Shown here one piece after another: positions 17,086 to 27,208 of a DNA stretch of 64,000 nt. Numbering within the stretch: the first letter of the stretch is position 1; each line of letters opens with the position of its first letter. Source of the stretch: Pandoraea terrigena (lineage in GTDB: Bacteria; Pseudomonadota; Gammaproteobacteria; Burkholderiales; Burkholderiaceae); assembly GCF_902459705.1 (NCBI RefSeq), contig NZ_CABPRU010000008.1, positions 1-64,000 of the forward strand, in the 5' to 3' direction. Under the pieces are notes generated by a model. The model was not told where the DNA came from, did not search any database, and was given only the letters and a program-made list of their open reading frames with translations. The position numbers and the translations under genes were made by a program.

Positions 17086-18000
17086 TTACGCGGCGCGGCC
17101 CATGTGCTCCGACCGAATCATATCGATCAAATGGCGCAACCCCGGAAGCGTTTGACGCCGACTGGGGTAGTACATCGACAACGGCGGCCCGTCGACCGCC
17201 CAGTCCGTCAGCACGGCCTCCAACGTACCGTTGGACAGTGCCTGCGATACATTGCGCTCCAGCACATAGGCCAATCCCAAGCCGCCTGTCGCCGCTGCGA
17301 TCACGCCGTCGCTCTCGTTGATACTCAACGCGCCCGGCACATCAAGCTCGATCGCCGTCGGCCCGTTGCCCAACTCCCACTTATAGAGCGTGTTGTCGCC
17401 CAGGCGCATCCGGATGCAATTGTGCGACATCAGATCCTGCGGCGTCTTGGGCCGGCCGTGCCGCACGAAATACGCGGGCGAACCGACCACGATCCACTTG
17501 AGCGCGGGGGTGAGCGGCGTTGCGATCATGTCGCCCGGCACTGTGTCGCCATAACGCATCCCGGCGTCAAAGCCTTCCGCCACGATGTCGAGCATCCGGT
17601 CGTCTACCGTGATATCCAGTTCGATGTCTGGATACGATGCCACGAATCGCGGCAGAATCGGATCCAGCAGTAACCGCGCCGCGTCGCGCGGCACATTCAG
17701 TCGCAAACGCCCGGCCGGCGATGCCCGGTAACGGTCCAGTGCACCGATGGCCGATGCAATCTGCTCAAGGCCCTGCTCCAGCTCGGTCGCCAGCGCCGCG
17801 CCCGCTGCCGTCGGCGACACGGACCGACTCGTGCGGTTGAGTAGCTTCACGCCCAGGCGCGCTTCGAGATTGCGCATCGCGTGGCTCAGGGCCGAGGTCG
17901 TGACCCCCAGTTCAGCGGCGGCCTCCCGAAAACTCTGCCGGCGGCAGATCGTGACGAAGACGTTCAAATCGGCAAGCTCACCGCGAGTGAAGGCAGGCAT
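17086..18000 (-). CDS. LysR family transcriptional regulator
   Basis: A 304-aa regulator of the large LysR subgroup that resembles DsdC/PtxR-like proteins. The HTH is at residues 8-65 (SFREAAAELGVTTSALSHAM), followed by the RLRLNVPRDAARLLL linker and the effector domain, with DAGMRYGDTVPGDMIA. ATG 18000 has GGGAATGAC upstream; ATG 18021 is an alternative that adds seven residues. It is boxed in by the two tRNA-Leu copies, with no divergent structural gene beside it, so the target is unknown. The gap 18022-18298 holds no gene. Confidence 0.88.
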   Translation of the reverse strand: MPAFTRGELADLNVFVTICRRQSFREAAAELGVTTSALSHAMRNLEARLGVKLLNRTSRSVSPTAAGAALATELEQGLEQIASAIGALDRYRASPAGRLRLNVPRDAARLLLDPILPRFVASYPDIELDITVDDRMLDIVAEGFDAGMRYGDTVPGDMIATPLTPALKWIVVGSPAYFVRHGRPKTPQDLMSHNCIRMRLGDNTLYKWELGNGPTAIELDVPGALSINESDGVIAAATGGLGLAYVLERNVSQALSNGTLEAVLTDWAVDGPPLSMYYPSRRQTLPGLRHLIDMIRSEHMGRAA

Positions 18001-18299
18001 GTCATTCCCAACGAGTATCAAGTCAACGAAATCGCATACGCCCTACGTCCCTGATGCGTCAGGCGGCCGTTGAGCAATATTCAATTTTTTGTGAGGCAAA
18101 TTCTACCGATTTCGTGCGGATTCTGGGGAGACGTCATGCGTGACGTGACATGCTCGCGACACACCTGGCGAATCGCTCGGGCCGAAATTGGCATTCGACT
18201 CAGTCTCAGGTGGGTCGGCGTCAAAGGTTGGCAGTGCGACGGCATGCCCTGGACATTGGCGGCCGGGGGCGGACGGGCGTCGATGGGCGAGGGCGCAAG

Positions 18300-18335
18300 A
18301 AAAAAGCCGATGATCTTTCGATCATCGGCTTTTTT
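18300..18335. terminator. bidirectional terminator after tRNA-Leu copy B
   Basis: Same 10-bp stem and TTTC loop as the first copy, with six A before and six T after. It ends the second tRNA-Leu transcript on the minus strand. Confidence 0.85.
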
Positions 18336-18343
18336 GAATTTTT

Positions 18344-18428
<85 letters not shown>

Positions 18429-18708
18429 CTCGTCGGCTTGCCAACTGCTTGCTTGCCGCGAAGAAGTGAGATTATGCGTACGCCGTGCGGCACTGTCAAC
18501 ACTTGGGCGCGAAAAATTTTCTTTTTTCTCGCCGGCCTGCAAGCCTGCGCTCAAATTCCGCATAGGTGGCAGTTTTCGCGAGGTTTGCCGTATGATTGTC
18601 CCTGACTGTGCGACCCCGCGTTTTCGCGCAACGCACAGCACCACGGACCGTCGGGCGCATGGTGCGCCACTCGGCCGGACTCAACCGGCACAGTAACGCT
18701 ACCGACTT

Positions 18709-21276
18709 TTGAGCAAATATCCCTATCCGATTCCGAGCCGCGAAGAAATCCTCGGTGTCCTGCGCACTGCCGATGCCGCGCTGTCCGCCAACGACATCGC
18801 CGAAGCCCTGGCCATCAAGAAGCAGGAGCGCGAAGGCTTTTTCAAGCGCCTCGCCGCGATGGAGCGCGATGACCAGATTCGCCTCGATCGCCGCGGCTAC
18901 TATCAACTGACCCACCCCTCGAACTTCATCGCCGGCCGTGTCATCGGTCACCGCGACGGCTACGGCTTCGCCGTGCGCGACGAAGGCGGCGACGACCTCT
19001 TCCTTCCCAGCGAGGAGATGAAGAAGGTCATGCACAACGATCGCGTCCTCCTGCGCGTCGCCGGCTACGATCGCCGCGGCCGTCCGGAAGGGCATATCGT
19101 CGAGGTGGTGAGCCGTGCCAACACGCACGTCATCGGTCGCCTGCTCAACGAAAACGGCGTGATGGTCGTCGCGCCGGAAGACAAGCGCATCGGTCACGAC
19201 ATCCTCATCCCGCCGCGCGCGCAGGGCAAGGCCAAGGTCGGACAGGTCGTCTCCGTCGAGCTCACCGATTACCCCAGTCGCTATAGCCAGCCCATCGGTC
19301 GCGTCTCGGAAGTGCTCGGCGAAATCGACGACCCCGGCATGGAAATCGAAATCGCCGTGCGCAAGTACGGAGTGCCGCACCAGTTCTCGCCCGAAGCGCT
19401 CGCCGCGGCTGGTGCGCTGCCCGACGAGGTGCGCGCCCCCGATCTGCGCCACCGCATCGATCTGCGCGACGTGCCGCTCGTCACCATCGACGGGGAAGAC
19501 GCCCGCGACTTCGATGATGCCGTCTACTGCGAGCCGGCCAAGGTCGGGCGCAGCGATGGCTTCCGCCTGATCGTCGCCATCGCGGACGTCTCGCACTATG
19601 TCGACTCGGGGGGCCACCTCGACGCGGACGCACTGACGCGCAGCACATCGGTCTACTTCCCGCGACGCGTCATTCCGATGCTGCCGGAAAAGCTCTCGAA
19701 CGGCCTGTGTTCGCTTAACCCCGACGTAGACCGCTGTGTCCTCGTGTGCGACGCCCTCGTTGCGCCGAACGGTGAAGTCAAGGCCTATCAGTTCTACCCG
19801 GCCGTGATCCACTCGGCCGCACGCCTGACCTACACCGAAGTGGCCGCCGTCCTGGGTAACACCAAAGGCCCCGAAGCCCAACGCCGCGCCGCGCTGCTGC
19901 CGCATCTGCAGAACCTGTACGCGCTTTACAAAGTGCTTGCGAAAGCGCGCAAGTCGCGCGGGGCCATCGAATTCGATTCGACCGAGACGTATATCGTCTG
20001 TAACGCGCAAGGCAAGATCGAGCAGATCCTGCCCCGCACGCGTAATGACGCCCACCGTCTCATCGAGGAGTGCATGCTCACGGCCAACGTGTGTGCCGCC
20101 GATCTCCTCAAGCGTCACAAGCAGGCGGGCCTGTATCGCATTCACGCCGGGCCGTCGGGCGAACGACTCCAGGTGCTGCGCACGTTCCTCAAGACCCTCG
20201 GGCTTTCGCTCGGCGGTGGCGACGAACCTGCCACGTCCGATTACGCGGAACTGATGACGCAGATCGAGTCCCGCCCCGACGCGCCCATGCTCCAGACGAT
20301 GCTGCTGCGCTCGATGCAGCAGGCCGTCTACAGCCCGGACAACATCGGCCACTTTGGTCTGGCGTATCCCGCTTATACGCACTTCACCAGCCCGATTCGT
20401 CGCTATCCGGACCTGCTGACGCACCGCGCCATCAAGGCGATCCTGGCCGGCAAGAAGTACGAGCCCGAAATCCCGGCAGGTGTCGAACTGACGACGGGTC
20501 TGTCGCCGCACGCGCGCAAGCTCCAGAAGGACGACGACTCGGCCGCCGGGAAAGCCAGGAAGACCGCAGGCGCGAAGAAGCGCGACGCGATCTGGGACGA
20601 ACTCGGCCTGCATTGCTCGGCCAATGAACGTCGTGCCGACGAAGCGTCGCGCGACGTCGAAGCCTGGCTCAAGTGCTACTTCATGCGCGACAAGCTTGGC
20701 GAGGAATACGGTGGCACGGTCAGTGCTGTCACCTCGTTCGGCATCTTCGTGCAGCTTGACGACCTCTTTATCGAAGGGCTCGTCCACGTCACGGAACTGG
20801 GCAGCGATTACTTCCAGTTCGACGAAGTCCGCCACGAATTGCGCGGCGAGCGCACCGGCATCCGCTATCGACTGACCGACCGCGTCCGCGTACAAGTGAG
20901 TCGCGTGGATCTGGACGCGCGCAAGATCGATTTCCGTCTCGTGCGCGAAGTCAACGCCCGTGCGCTGGCGAAAACGTCGGGTCGCGCCGAGCGTGGTGGG
21001 GCACCGGTGCCCGTGCCGGCTGCCGGTGCGCCCGGATTGGCCGGTTCGGCGGGGTCGGTCGCCGCCAGGCCCAGCATCCGCCAGATGCCCAAGGGCGGTG
21101 CGCTGCTCAACGGCGTGCAACTGGCCCCGGCGGGCAAGCATCCCGCCAAGCCGAAATCCGCAAAAGTGAATGTTGCGCGGGCCGAGCGAGGGGCCACGTC
21201 GCCCGCCAAATCGGGGGGAGGCGGCAAGGCGCCGGTGAAGCGTCCGGGCGGTCCGGCGAAGAAGCCGCGTCGTTGA
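18709..21276 (+). CDS. rnr: ribonuclease R
   Basis: Processive 3'-5' exoribonuclease of 855 aa that degrades structured RNA. Domains in order: winged helix HTH_12 (residues 10-75), two cold-shock domains (about 80-240), RNB catalytic domain with IDGEDARDFDDAV (about 263, holding the metal-binding aspartates), S1 domain (GGTVSAVTSFGIFVQLDDLF, about 667-750) and a lysine/arginine-rich tail to the end, as in E. coli. The start is TTG 18709 with a weak ribosome site. rlmB follows 180 bp behind, the order seen in many beta-proteobacteria. Confidence 0.95.
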   Translation: MSKYPYPIPSREEILGVLRTADAALSANDIAEALAIKKQEREGFFKRLAAMERDDQIRLDRRGYYQLTHPSNFIAGRVIGHRDGYGFAVRDEGGDDLFLPSEEMKKVMHNDRVLLRVAGYDRRGRPEGHIVEVVSRANTHVIGRLLNENGVMVVAPEDKRIGHDILIPPRAQGKAKVGQVVSVELTDYPSRYSQPIGRVSEVLGEIDDPGMEIEIAVRKYGVPHQFSPEALAAAGALPDEVRAPDLRHRIDLRDVPLVTIDGEDARDFDDAVYCEPAKVGRSDGFRLIVAIADVSHYVDSGGHLDADALTRSTSVYFPRRVIPMLPEKLSNGLCSLNPDVDRCVLVCDALVAPNGEVKAYQFYPAVIHSAARLTYTEVAAVLGNTKGPEAQRRAALLPHLQNLYALYKVLAKARKSRGAIEFDSTETYIVCNAQGKIEQILPRTRNDAHRLIEECMLTANVCAADLLKRHKQAGLYRIHAGPSGERLQVLRTFLKTLGLSLGGGDEPATSDYAELMTQIESRPDAPMLQTMLLRSMQQAVYSPDNIGHFGLAYPAYTHFTSPIRRYPDLLTHRAIKAILAGKKYEPEIPAGVELTTGLSPHARKLQKDDDSAAGKARKTAGAKKRDAIWDELGLHCSANERRADEASRDVEAWLKCYFMRDKLGEEYGGTVSAVTSFGIFVQLDDLFIEGLVHVTELGSDYFQFDEVRHELRGERTGIRYRLTDRVRVQVSRVDLDARKIDFRLVREVNARALAKTSGRAERGGAPVPVPAAGAPGLAGSAGSVAARPSIRQMPKGGALLNGVQLAPAGKHPAKPKSAKVNVARAERGATSPAKSGGGGKAPVKRPGGPAKKPRR

Positions 21277-21360
21277 TTCGCACAGTGCGACGGAGGGTTT
21301 GCAGTAAGATGGGCGCCTTGTGCCGGCCGTGACCGGCGACGGGTGTCCGCGATGGATTGC

Positions 21361-21401
21361 GGCGGCGGTGGCCCATGCGGGCTCCGCCGCCGTCGTGTTT
21401 T
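21361..21401 (+). terminator. GC-rich hairpin between rnr and rlmB
   Basis: GGCGGCGG at 21361 pairs with CCGCCGCC at 21384-21391, enclosing a partly paired centre, then GTCGTGTTTT follows. It resembles a weak intrinsic terminator or attenuator between rnr and rlmB, letting rlmB be partly uncoupled. Confidence 0.5.
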
Positions 21402-21456
21402 GTACGGCGACAGTTGCGCACGGCCGTGCCGGCACACGCTATTTTGAGGATGTGAA

Positions 21457-22233
21457 ATGAGTCAATTGAAACTGCTGTTCGGCTTTCACGCGGTGACCGC
21501 GCGCCTGCGCCACGATGCGGGCAGCGTCGAAGAGATCTACTACGATCCGAGCCGGCGCGATCGCCGCATGACCGACTTCCTGAAGCATGTGGAGTCGCTC
21601 AAGGGTGCCCCCGGCGTGAAGATCAAAGTCATTCAGGCCGACGGCAAGCGCCTGGACGGCATGGCCGGATCGTCGCGCCATCAAGGCGTGGTCGCCCGTG
21701 CCCAGGAAGTGTCGCTGGCGCTGAACCTCGACGAACTGCTTGACGGTATCTCCGGCCCGCCGCTCTTGCTAGTGCTCGACGGCGTAACCGATCCGCATAA
21801 CCTCGGCGCGTGCCTGCGTGTCGCCGATGGAGCCGGGGCGCATGCCGTGATCGCACCGAAAGACCGCGCTGTCGGTCTGAATGCGACCGCCGCCAAGGTC
21901 GCCAGCGGTGCAGCGGAAACCGTCCCATACATCATGGTCACGAATCTCTCGCGGACCCTGCGCGAATTGCAGGAGCGCGGCATCTGGGTGGTCGGCACCT
22001 CCGACGATGCGCCCGCCGACATCTACGGCACCAAGCTTACCGGGCCGATGGCGATTGTCATGGGCGCCGAAGGCGAGGGCATGCGTCGTCTGGTGCGCGA
22101 GCACTGCGACGAACTGATGCGCATTCCGATGGCCGGTGGCTGCGAAAGCCTGAACGTCTCGGTGGCGAGTGCCGTCTGCCTGTATGAAGCGGTACGCCAG
22201 CGCACCGTCGCGGCCAAGGGCGCGAAGTCATGA
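21457..22233 (+). CDS. rlmB: 23S rRNA (guanosine-2251-2'-O)-methyltransferase
   Basis: SPOUT-family methyltransferase of 258 aa that methylates G2251 in the peptidyl-transferase P-loop. The N-terminal L30e-like substrate-binding domain covers residues 5-80, then the SpoU domain: [17 protein letters not shown] (motif 1), [14 protein letters not shown] (motif 2) and [19 protein letters not shown] (motif 3). The trefoil-knot motifs are complete. TGAGGATG stands before the ATG. It is convergent with tal. Confidence 0.95.
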   Translation: MSQLKLLFGFHAVTARLRHDAGSVEEIYYDPSRRDRRMTDFLKHVESLKGAPGVKIKVIQADGKRLDGMAGSSRHQGVVARAQEVSLALNLDELLDGISGPPLLLVLDGVTDPHNLGACLRVADGAGAHAVIAPKDRAVGLNATAAKVASGAAETVPYIMVTNLSRTLRELQERGIWVVGTSDDAPADIYGTKLTGPMAIVMGAEGEGMRRLVREHCDELMRIPMAGGCESLNVSVASAVCLYEAVRQRTVAAKGAKS

Positions 22234-22376
22234 GCGATACGTCTCGGGCGCGAAGTCCGGGACGTGAAGTTCAGGAGGTGAAGGCCACGCAGTGAAGTTC
22301 GGGCGTAACGTCGGCCGTGCAACGTCCAGCCGGCGATGCACGGCGCAAGGTCACCGGGCACCGCCGCCGCGTTGGT

Positions 22377-23327
22377 TCAGCGCGCCGCGTCGATCAGCGC
22401 TTCGAGCTTGATCGCATCGCCGGCAAACGCGCGGATGCCTTCCGCGAGTTTTTCCGTGGCCATCGCATCGTCGTTGAGCGCGAAACGGAACGACGGCTCG
22501 TCCGTTTTCACGCGGTCGATGCTCGCGGCGCGGGCATCCTTTGCGTCCAACTGGCGACGGACTTCGCCCTCGGTCGTACGGAGTTGTTCGAGCAGGGCAG
22601 GGCTGATCGTCAGCAGATCGCAGCCTGCCAGCGCCAGAATCTGCCCGGTCGAGCGGAAGCTGGCACCCATGACTTCCGTCTCATGGCCGAAGTGCTTGTA
22701 GTAGCGATAGATGGCGGCCACCGAGCGCACACCCGGATCGTTTTCCCCGGCGTTGTCCGCCTCTACCCAGTTCGCGCCTGCCGATTTCTTGTACCAATCG
22801 TAGATCCGGCCGACGAACGGCGAAATCAGCCGGGCGCCCGCCTCGGCGCAGGCTGCCGCTTGTACCAGCGAGAACAGCAGCGTCATGTTGCAGCGAATCC
22901 CGTCGCGCTCAAGAATCTCGGCTGCACGGATCCCTTCCCAGGTCGACGCGATCTTGATGAGCACGCGGTCGCGTTCGATGCCCTGTGCCTCATACATCGC
23001 GATCAGCTTGCGCGCGCGGGCCACGGTGCCGGCGGTATCGAACGACAGGCGGGCATCCACTTCCGTCGATACGCGGCCCGGCACGATGCCGAGAATCTCA
23101 CGCCCGAAGGCAATCAGCAGGCGATCGATAATCTCGGCGGCGGATTCCGCGCGGTGTTCACTGACGATGCGCGTGAGCATCGGGCGGTAGGCGTCTTTCT
23201 GGACGGCACCGAGAATCAGCGACGGGTTGGTCGTGGCGTCCTGGGGCTTGTAGGCGTCCATGGCCTGGAAGTCACCGGTGTCGGCGACGACGATCGTGTG
23301 GCGTTTGAGCTGGTCGAGCTGATTCAT
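22377..23327 (-). CDS. tal: transaldolase
   Basis: Pentose-phosphate pathway enzyme exchanging a dihydroxyacetone unit between sedoheptulose-7-phosphate and glyceraldehyde-3-phosphate. The 316-aa length fits class 1 (TalB-type). [10 protein letters not shown] (30-39) and the Schiff-base Lys125 in [14 protein letters not shown] are present. It is divergent from rpiA with 127 bp between the start codons, so two non-oxidative pentose-phosphate genes share one regulatory gap. Confidence 0.95.
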   Translation of the reverse strand: MNQLDQLKRHTIVVADTGDFQAMDAYKPQDATTNPSLILGAVQKDAYRPMLTRIVSEHRAESAAEIIDRLLIAFGREILGIVPGRVSTEVDARLSFDTAGTVARARKLIAMYEAQGIERDRVLIKIASTWEGIRAAEILERDGIRCNMTLLFSLVQAAACAEAGARLISPFVGRIYDWYKKSAGANWVEADNAGENDPGVRSVAAIYRYYKHFGHETEVMGASFRSTGQILALAGCDLLTISPALLEQLRTTEGEVRRQLDAKDARAASIDRVKTDEPSFRFALNDDAMATEKLAEGIRAFAGDAIKLEALIDAAR

Positions 23328-23454
23328 GAGAGCGGCCTTGCGAGAAATGCACTGCGTGACATGAAGTCCGGGATGCGCCCGGGCGATGAAAAACGGCGCG
23401 GCCCGCCTGACTCCGGTAAACTTCCGACTTTACCAAACTTTGCCGGAAATCCCC

Positions 23455-24147
23455 ATGACCCAGGACGAACTCAAGCGCTTGGTCGGCCAGGCAGCCGCCG
23501 ACTACGTGAACCAGCACGTGCCCGAGGGCAGCGTGATCGGGGTGGGCACCGGGTCCACCGCCAACTGCTTCATCGATGCGCTCGCCGCGCACAAGGGCCG
23601 CTACCGCGGTGCCGTCTCCAGTTCCGAGGCCAGCACCGAGCGTCTGCGCAAGCATGGCATTGAAGTGTTCGACCTCAACCAGATCGACAGCCTGCCCGTC
23701 TACGTTGACGGCGCCGACGAGATCAACGCGCTCGGCCACATGATCAAGGGCGGCGGCGGAGCGCTCACGCGCGAGAAGATCGTCGCCTCGGTGGCGAAGC
23801 AATTCGTTTGCGTCGTCGACGCGTCCAAGGAAGTCGCCGTGCTCGGCGTCTTCCCGTTGCCGGTCGAAGTCATTCCGATGGCGCAGGCGAGCGTTGCCCG
23901 TGCCTTGGCAGCACTCGGCGGCAAGCCGCAGGCGCGCGTGCGTGCCGACGGCAGCCCGTACGTGACCGACAACGGTTGTGCCATTCTCGACGTCCACGGC
24001 CTGCAGATCCTTGACCCGGTGGCGTTCGAGACCCAGGTCAACCAGATCCCGGGCGTGGTGACCGTCGGGCTCTTCGCGCAGCGCGGCGCAGACGTCACGC
24101 TGATGGGTACGCCCGAAGGCGTGCGCACCATCGACTACCAGAACTGA
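23455..24147 (+). CDS. rpiA: ribose-5-phosphate isomerase A
   Basis: Interconverts ribose-5-phosphate and ribulose-5-phosphate. From ATG 23455, where the family N-terminus [18 protein letters not shown] begins, the protein is 230 aa. Catalytic and phosphate-binding motifs are complete: [25 protein letters not shown] and [16 protein letters not shown] (Asp, Glu and Lys of the active site). It is divergent from tal and only 15 bp ahead of the next gene. Confidence 0.95.
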   Translation: MTQDELKRLVGQAAADYVNQHVPEGSVIGVGTGSTANCFIDALAAHKGRYRGAVSSSEASTERLRKHGIEVFDLNQIDSLPVYVDGADEINALGHMIKGGGGALTREKIVASVAKQFVCVVDASKEVAVLGVFPLPVEVIPMAQASVARALAALGGKPQARVRADGSPYVTDNGCAILDVHGLQILDPVAFETQVNQIPGVVTVGLFAQRGADVTLMGTPEGVRTIDYQN

Positions 24148-24162
24148 TCCCGGGAGGGCAGG

Positions 24163-25233
24163 ATGGCTGGATCGCGTCGTCTTCCCGAAACCTGGTTCCG
24201 CCGTGGGCTGTGGTTGATCGCCGTGTTGTTTGCGGCGTTCCTGATCGGCCTGGGCGGGCTCGTCGTCGACAAATTACCCGGCGTGTCCCCCGCACCCACG
24301 CTCGACTCCTTCGTCGATCGCGGGCAGGCCGAGCGCGCCGACGCGGCCATCAAGCAGGCGCAGACGCGGCTCGAAGACGTTGAGAGTCGATTGGAGACGG
24401 CGCGTCTGCAGCTCAAGGCGCGCAGTACGGCATATCGCAACGCGCGAGAGTCGTTCAACGACTGGGTTGCCACGCGCACGGCGACGGCGCAGGCCAGTCA
24501 GGATGCGGAACTCGTTGCGCGCACGCAGGCACTCGATGGACTGAAGGCGGCGCAGCGCGACGTCCAGACGCAGGTCGACACCCTGGAAGCGAAGCAGCTC
24601 GACGCCCAGCGCGCGGTACAGACTGCGCGCACGGCGCGGTATGCGCTCAACACGGCGGCGGGTGAACAGCTTGCAGCGATCCAGCGTGCGCAGACGCTGA
24701 AGGTATTTGGCATCCGGTTGGCGCTGACATTGCCGTTACTGGCCGTTGCCGGGTGGCTCTTTGTGCGTCAGCGCAAAAGCACGTGGTGGCCGTTTGTGTG
24801 GGGCTTCATCTTCTTCGCGCTGTTTGCGTTCTTCGTGGAGCTGGTGCCGTATCTGCCGGACTATGGTGGTTACGTGCGTTATCTGGTCGGCATTGTGCTG
24901 ACGGTGTTGATTGGCCGCTACGCCATCGTGTCGTTGCAGCGGTATCTGGCGAGGCAGAAGGCGGAGGAGCAGTTGCCGGACGTGGAGCGTCGCAAGACGT
25001 TGTCGTACGATCTGGCGCAGGCGCGGTTGGCGAAGTCGGTGTGTCCGGGGTGTGAGCGTCCGGTGAAATTGGACGATCCGAATCGCGACTACTGCGTGCA
25101 TTGTGGCATCTGTCTTTTCGACCATTGCGCGGCGTGCAACACGCGCAAAAACGCGTTTGCGCATTTCTGCCATCACTGCGGTGCGGGTTCGGCCCCTAGC
25201 AAGGCTGCCGGGGGTGGCATGACGTCCGCCTGA
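24163..25233 (+). CDS. membrane protein with periplasmic coiled coil and C-terminal zinc ribbon
   Basis: 356 aa. One membrane segment at residues 16-38, a long alanine/glutamine-rich coiled coil at about 50-175, three more segments at about 185-205, 210-232 and 238-256, then a cytoplasmic-looking tail with two double-zinc-ribbon motifs (CPGCERP, CVHCG, CAACN, CHHCG) between about 295 and 340. I know no assigned function; relatives are sometimes labelled serine endopeptidase without catalytic evidence, and no protease triad is visible. GGGAGG precedes ATG 24163 and it sits 15 bp behind rpiA, so it is probably co-transcribed. A strong terminator follows. Confidence 0.75.
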   Translation: MAGSRRLPETWFRRGLWLIAVLFAAFLIGLGGLVVDKLPGVSPAPTLDSFVDRGQAERADAAIKQAQTRLEDVESRLETARLQLKARSTAYRNARESFNDWVATRTATAQASQDAELVARTQALDGLKAAQRDVQTQVDTLEAKQLDAQRAVQTARTARYALNTAAGEQLAAIQRAQTLKVFGIRLALTLPLLAVAGWLFVRQRKSTWWPFVWGFIFFALFAFFVELVPYLPDYGGYVRYLVGIVLTVLIGRYAIVSLQRYLARQKAEEQLPDVERRKTLSYDLAQARLAKSVCPGCERPVKLDDPNRDYCVHCGICLFDHCAACNTRKNAFAHFCHHCGAGSAPSKAAGGGMTSA

Positions 25234-25271
25234 TCGAAGGCAACCCGCAGCCAAATTCGACATCCAGGGTG

Positions 25272-25310
25272 AAAAATAGGCATGCCGACCGAGTCGCATG
25301 CCTATTTTTT
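25272..25310. terminator. strong bidirectional terminator
   Basis: Perfect 14-base arms AAAAATAGGCATGC and GCATGCCTATTTTT around a ten-base loop, with T after. It lies between the convergent membrane zinc-ribbon gene and yggX and serves both directions. Confidence 0.92.
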
Positions 25311-25361
25311 GATGTCTGCGGTGCAGTGGGATGGGGCCCCGATCCGTCTGGGGGGAGGTGT

Positions 25362-25637
25362 TTACTCCGAGGGCGGCGGCACATAGCCTTGAGCGACATC
25401 GGCGCCATCTCCGAAGAAATACTTTTCGGTTTGCTTGACGAGGTATTGGCGGGCGCGAGGATCGGCCATGTTCAGGCGGTTCTCGTTGATCAGCATGGTT
25501 TGTTGCTTGAGCCATCCGGCCCAGGCTTCCTTCGAGACACTTTCCCAGAGGCGTTTGCCAAGGTCGCCGGGCATGGGCGGGAAATCGAGACCTTCGGCTT
25601 CCTTGCCGAGTTTGACGCATTGAATCATGCGAGCCAT
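25362..25637 (-). CDS. yggX: oxidative damage protection protein YggX (probable Fe(2+)-trafficking protein)
   Basis: Small cytoplasmic protein of 91 aa, exactly the family length, linked to protection of iron-sulfur clusters from oxidants. It starts [28 protein letters not shown] with the conserved cysteine near residue 7, and ends [28 protein letters not shown] precedes ATG 25637; the longer open frame upstream is not family-like. It lies downstream of argA on the same strand, 177 bp away. Confidence 0.93.
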   Translation of the reverse strand: MARMIQCVKLGKEAEGLDFPPMPGDLGKRLWESVSKEAWAGWLKQQTMLINENRLNMADPRARQYLVKQTEKYFFGDGADVAQGYVPPPSE

Positions 25638-25814
25638 GGGAAACTCCTTCGTGATCTTGGTGAGGCGTGAATGAATGTTGGGCGCTGGGGTCGAGACCTT
25701 GAGGGGAATCGACGCGCTACGAAAAAGCGCGCTGCGGCCGACAACGGCATATGGGGGCAGGGGCGTGGGACACAAGGAGGAACCCCAGGGCGTGCGCCCT
25801 CTGCCTGAGCGTCG

Positions 25815-27164
25815 TCACAGCTTCTTGATGAGCACCAGCGAGCGGCGCTGCCAGTTATAGAGGCGACGACGGTCGGCGGGCAGATCGTCGACGCCTGCCT
25901 TGACGAAGCCTCGCTTGAGGAACCAGTGCTCGGTCCGAGTGGTGAGGACGAACAGGCGATCCAGTCCGCGGGCGCGGGCGCGTTGCTCGATGTGCTTGAG
26001 CAGACGCTCCCCGTCACCCGAGCCCTGGGCTTCCGGATCGACCGTCAGGCAGGCCATCTCGCCGATGCGTTCGGTCGGATACGAGTAGAGTGCCGCGCAG
26101 CCGAACAAGCGGCCATCGTGCTCGATGACCGAGAAATGATCGATGTCGCGCTCCAGTTGGTTGCGACCGCGACGTACCAGCGTGCCGTCTGCTTCCAGCG
26201 GTTCGATGAGCTGCAGGATACCGCCGACATCGTCGATCGTCGCTTCGCGCAGGCTTTCCAGGTTCTCGTACGAGATCATGGTGCCCACGCCATCGTGCGA
26301 GAACAATTCGAGCAGCATGCTGCCGTCGAGGGCGAAGGGCACGATGTGTGCGCGGCCAACGCCCGCCCGGCAGGCGCGCGTCGCGTACTTCAGATAAAAC
26401 GCCGAATCGCGGTCGAGCGTGCCTTGCGACTGCAGGCGCTGGGCGTCTTCTAGCGTCAGTTCGTGCTGCAACTCGTTGTATTCGTTGAGAACGCCGGGCG
26501 TCTCCGTGATGAAGATCAGCTTGTCGGCACGCAGCGCGATGGCCGCCGACGATGCCACATCTTCCATCGTCAGGTTGAACGACTGGCCGGTCGGCGAGAA
26601 ACCCAGCGGCGAGAGCAGCACGATCTTGCCGCTCGCGAGCGACAGGCGAATCGATTCGGCGTCGACCTTGCGGACCACGCCCGTATGCTGGAAATCCACG
26701 CCGTCCACGATGCCCACCGGGCGCCCCGTGACAAAGTTCCCTGACACGACGCTGATGCGTGCGTTACCCATCGGCGTGTTCGGCAGGCCCTGGCTGATCG
26801 ACGCCTCGATGTCCAGCCGCAGTTCCCCCGCCGCTTCCTTCACCGCCTCGAGTGCGGCCGCGTCGGTAATGCGCAACTGCTGGGCAAAGTGCGACTCGAT
26901 ATGGCGCAGACGCATCTGCTCTTCGACCTGCGGTCGCGAGCCGTGCACCAGCACGATATGCATGCCCATCGCGCACAGCAGCGCGATATCCTGAATCAGG
27001 GTGTCGAGACCACCGGCAGCGACGAGTTCGCCACCGAAGGCGACCACGAAGGTCTTGTCGCGAAACGCATGGATGTAGGGGGCGACCGATCGCAGCCAGT
27101 CCACGAACTGGGCTTGGTGGGCGGTCTCTTCGTCTTGTAGAGCGGCGTCGGGTTCGGTCAGCAT
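25815..27164 (-). CDS. argA: amino-acid N-acetyltransferase (N-acetylglutamate synthase)
   Basis: First step of arginine biosynthesis: acetyl-CoA plus glutamate to N-acetylglutamate. 449 aa. The N-terminal amino-acid-kinase-like domain (residues 25-290, with FVVAFGGELVAAGG and IVLVHGSRPQVEEQM) binds arginine for feedback control. The C-terminal GNAT domain (about 300-440) holds the acetyl-CoA loop QGSGDGERLLKHIE. It is divergent from hrpA with only 44 bp between start codons. Confidence 0.95.
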   Translation of the reverse strand: MLTEPDAALQDEETAHQAQFVDWLRSVAPYIHAFRDKTFVVAFGGELVAAGGLDTLIQDIALLCAMGMHIVLVHGSRPQVEEQMRLRHIESHFAQQLRITDAAALEAVKEAAGELRLDIEASISQGLPNTPMGNARISVVSGNFVTGRPVGIVDGVDFQHTGVVRKVDAESIRLSLASGKIVLLSPLGFSPTGQSFNLTMEDVASSAAIALRADKLIFITETPGVLNEYNELQHELTLEDAQRLQSQGTLDRDSAFYLKYATRACRAGVGRAHIVPFALDGSMLLELFSHDGVGTMISYENLESLREATIDDVGGILQLIEPLEADGTLVRRGRNQLERDIDHFSVIEHDGRLFGCAALYSYPTERIGEMACLTVDPEAQGSGDGERLLKHIEQRARARGLDRLFVLTTRTEHWFLKRGFVKAGVDDLPADRRRLYNWQRRSLVLIKKL

Positions 27165-27190
27165 GAGTGTACGTGCGCAAACATGCGCAG

Positions 27191-27200
27191 ATTATATAAT
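27191..27200. promoter_or_regulatory. palindromic -10 element shared by argA and hrpA
   Basis: ATTATATAAT is a perfect palindrome that reads TATAAT on both strands, in the 44-bp gap between the two start codons. On the plus strand the -10 ends only eight bases before the hrpA ATG, so the hrpA mRNA could be nearly leaderless. No clear -35 is seen on either side. Confidence 0.6.
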
Positions 27201-27208
27201 GCGCGCCC

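Noticed and set aside
18496-21435. 979-codon open frame on the minus strand opposite rnr
   Set aside because: It mirrors the rnr codons; the product is His/Arg/Asp-rich without a fold, as GC-rich antisense frames are. rnr is certain on the plus strand.
22317-23663. 448-codon plus-strand frame opposite tal
   Set aside because: Transaldolase motifs on the minus strand explain the openness, and the frame runs on into rpiA.
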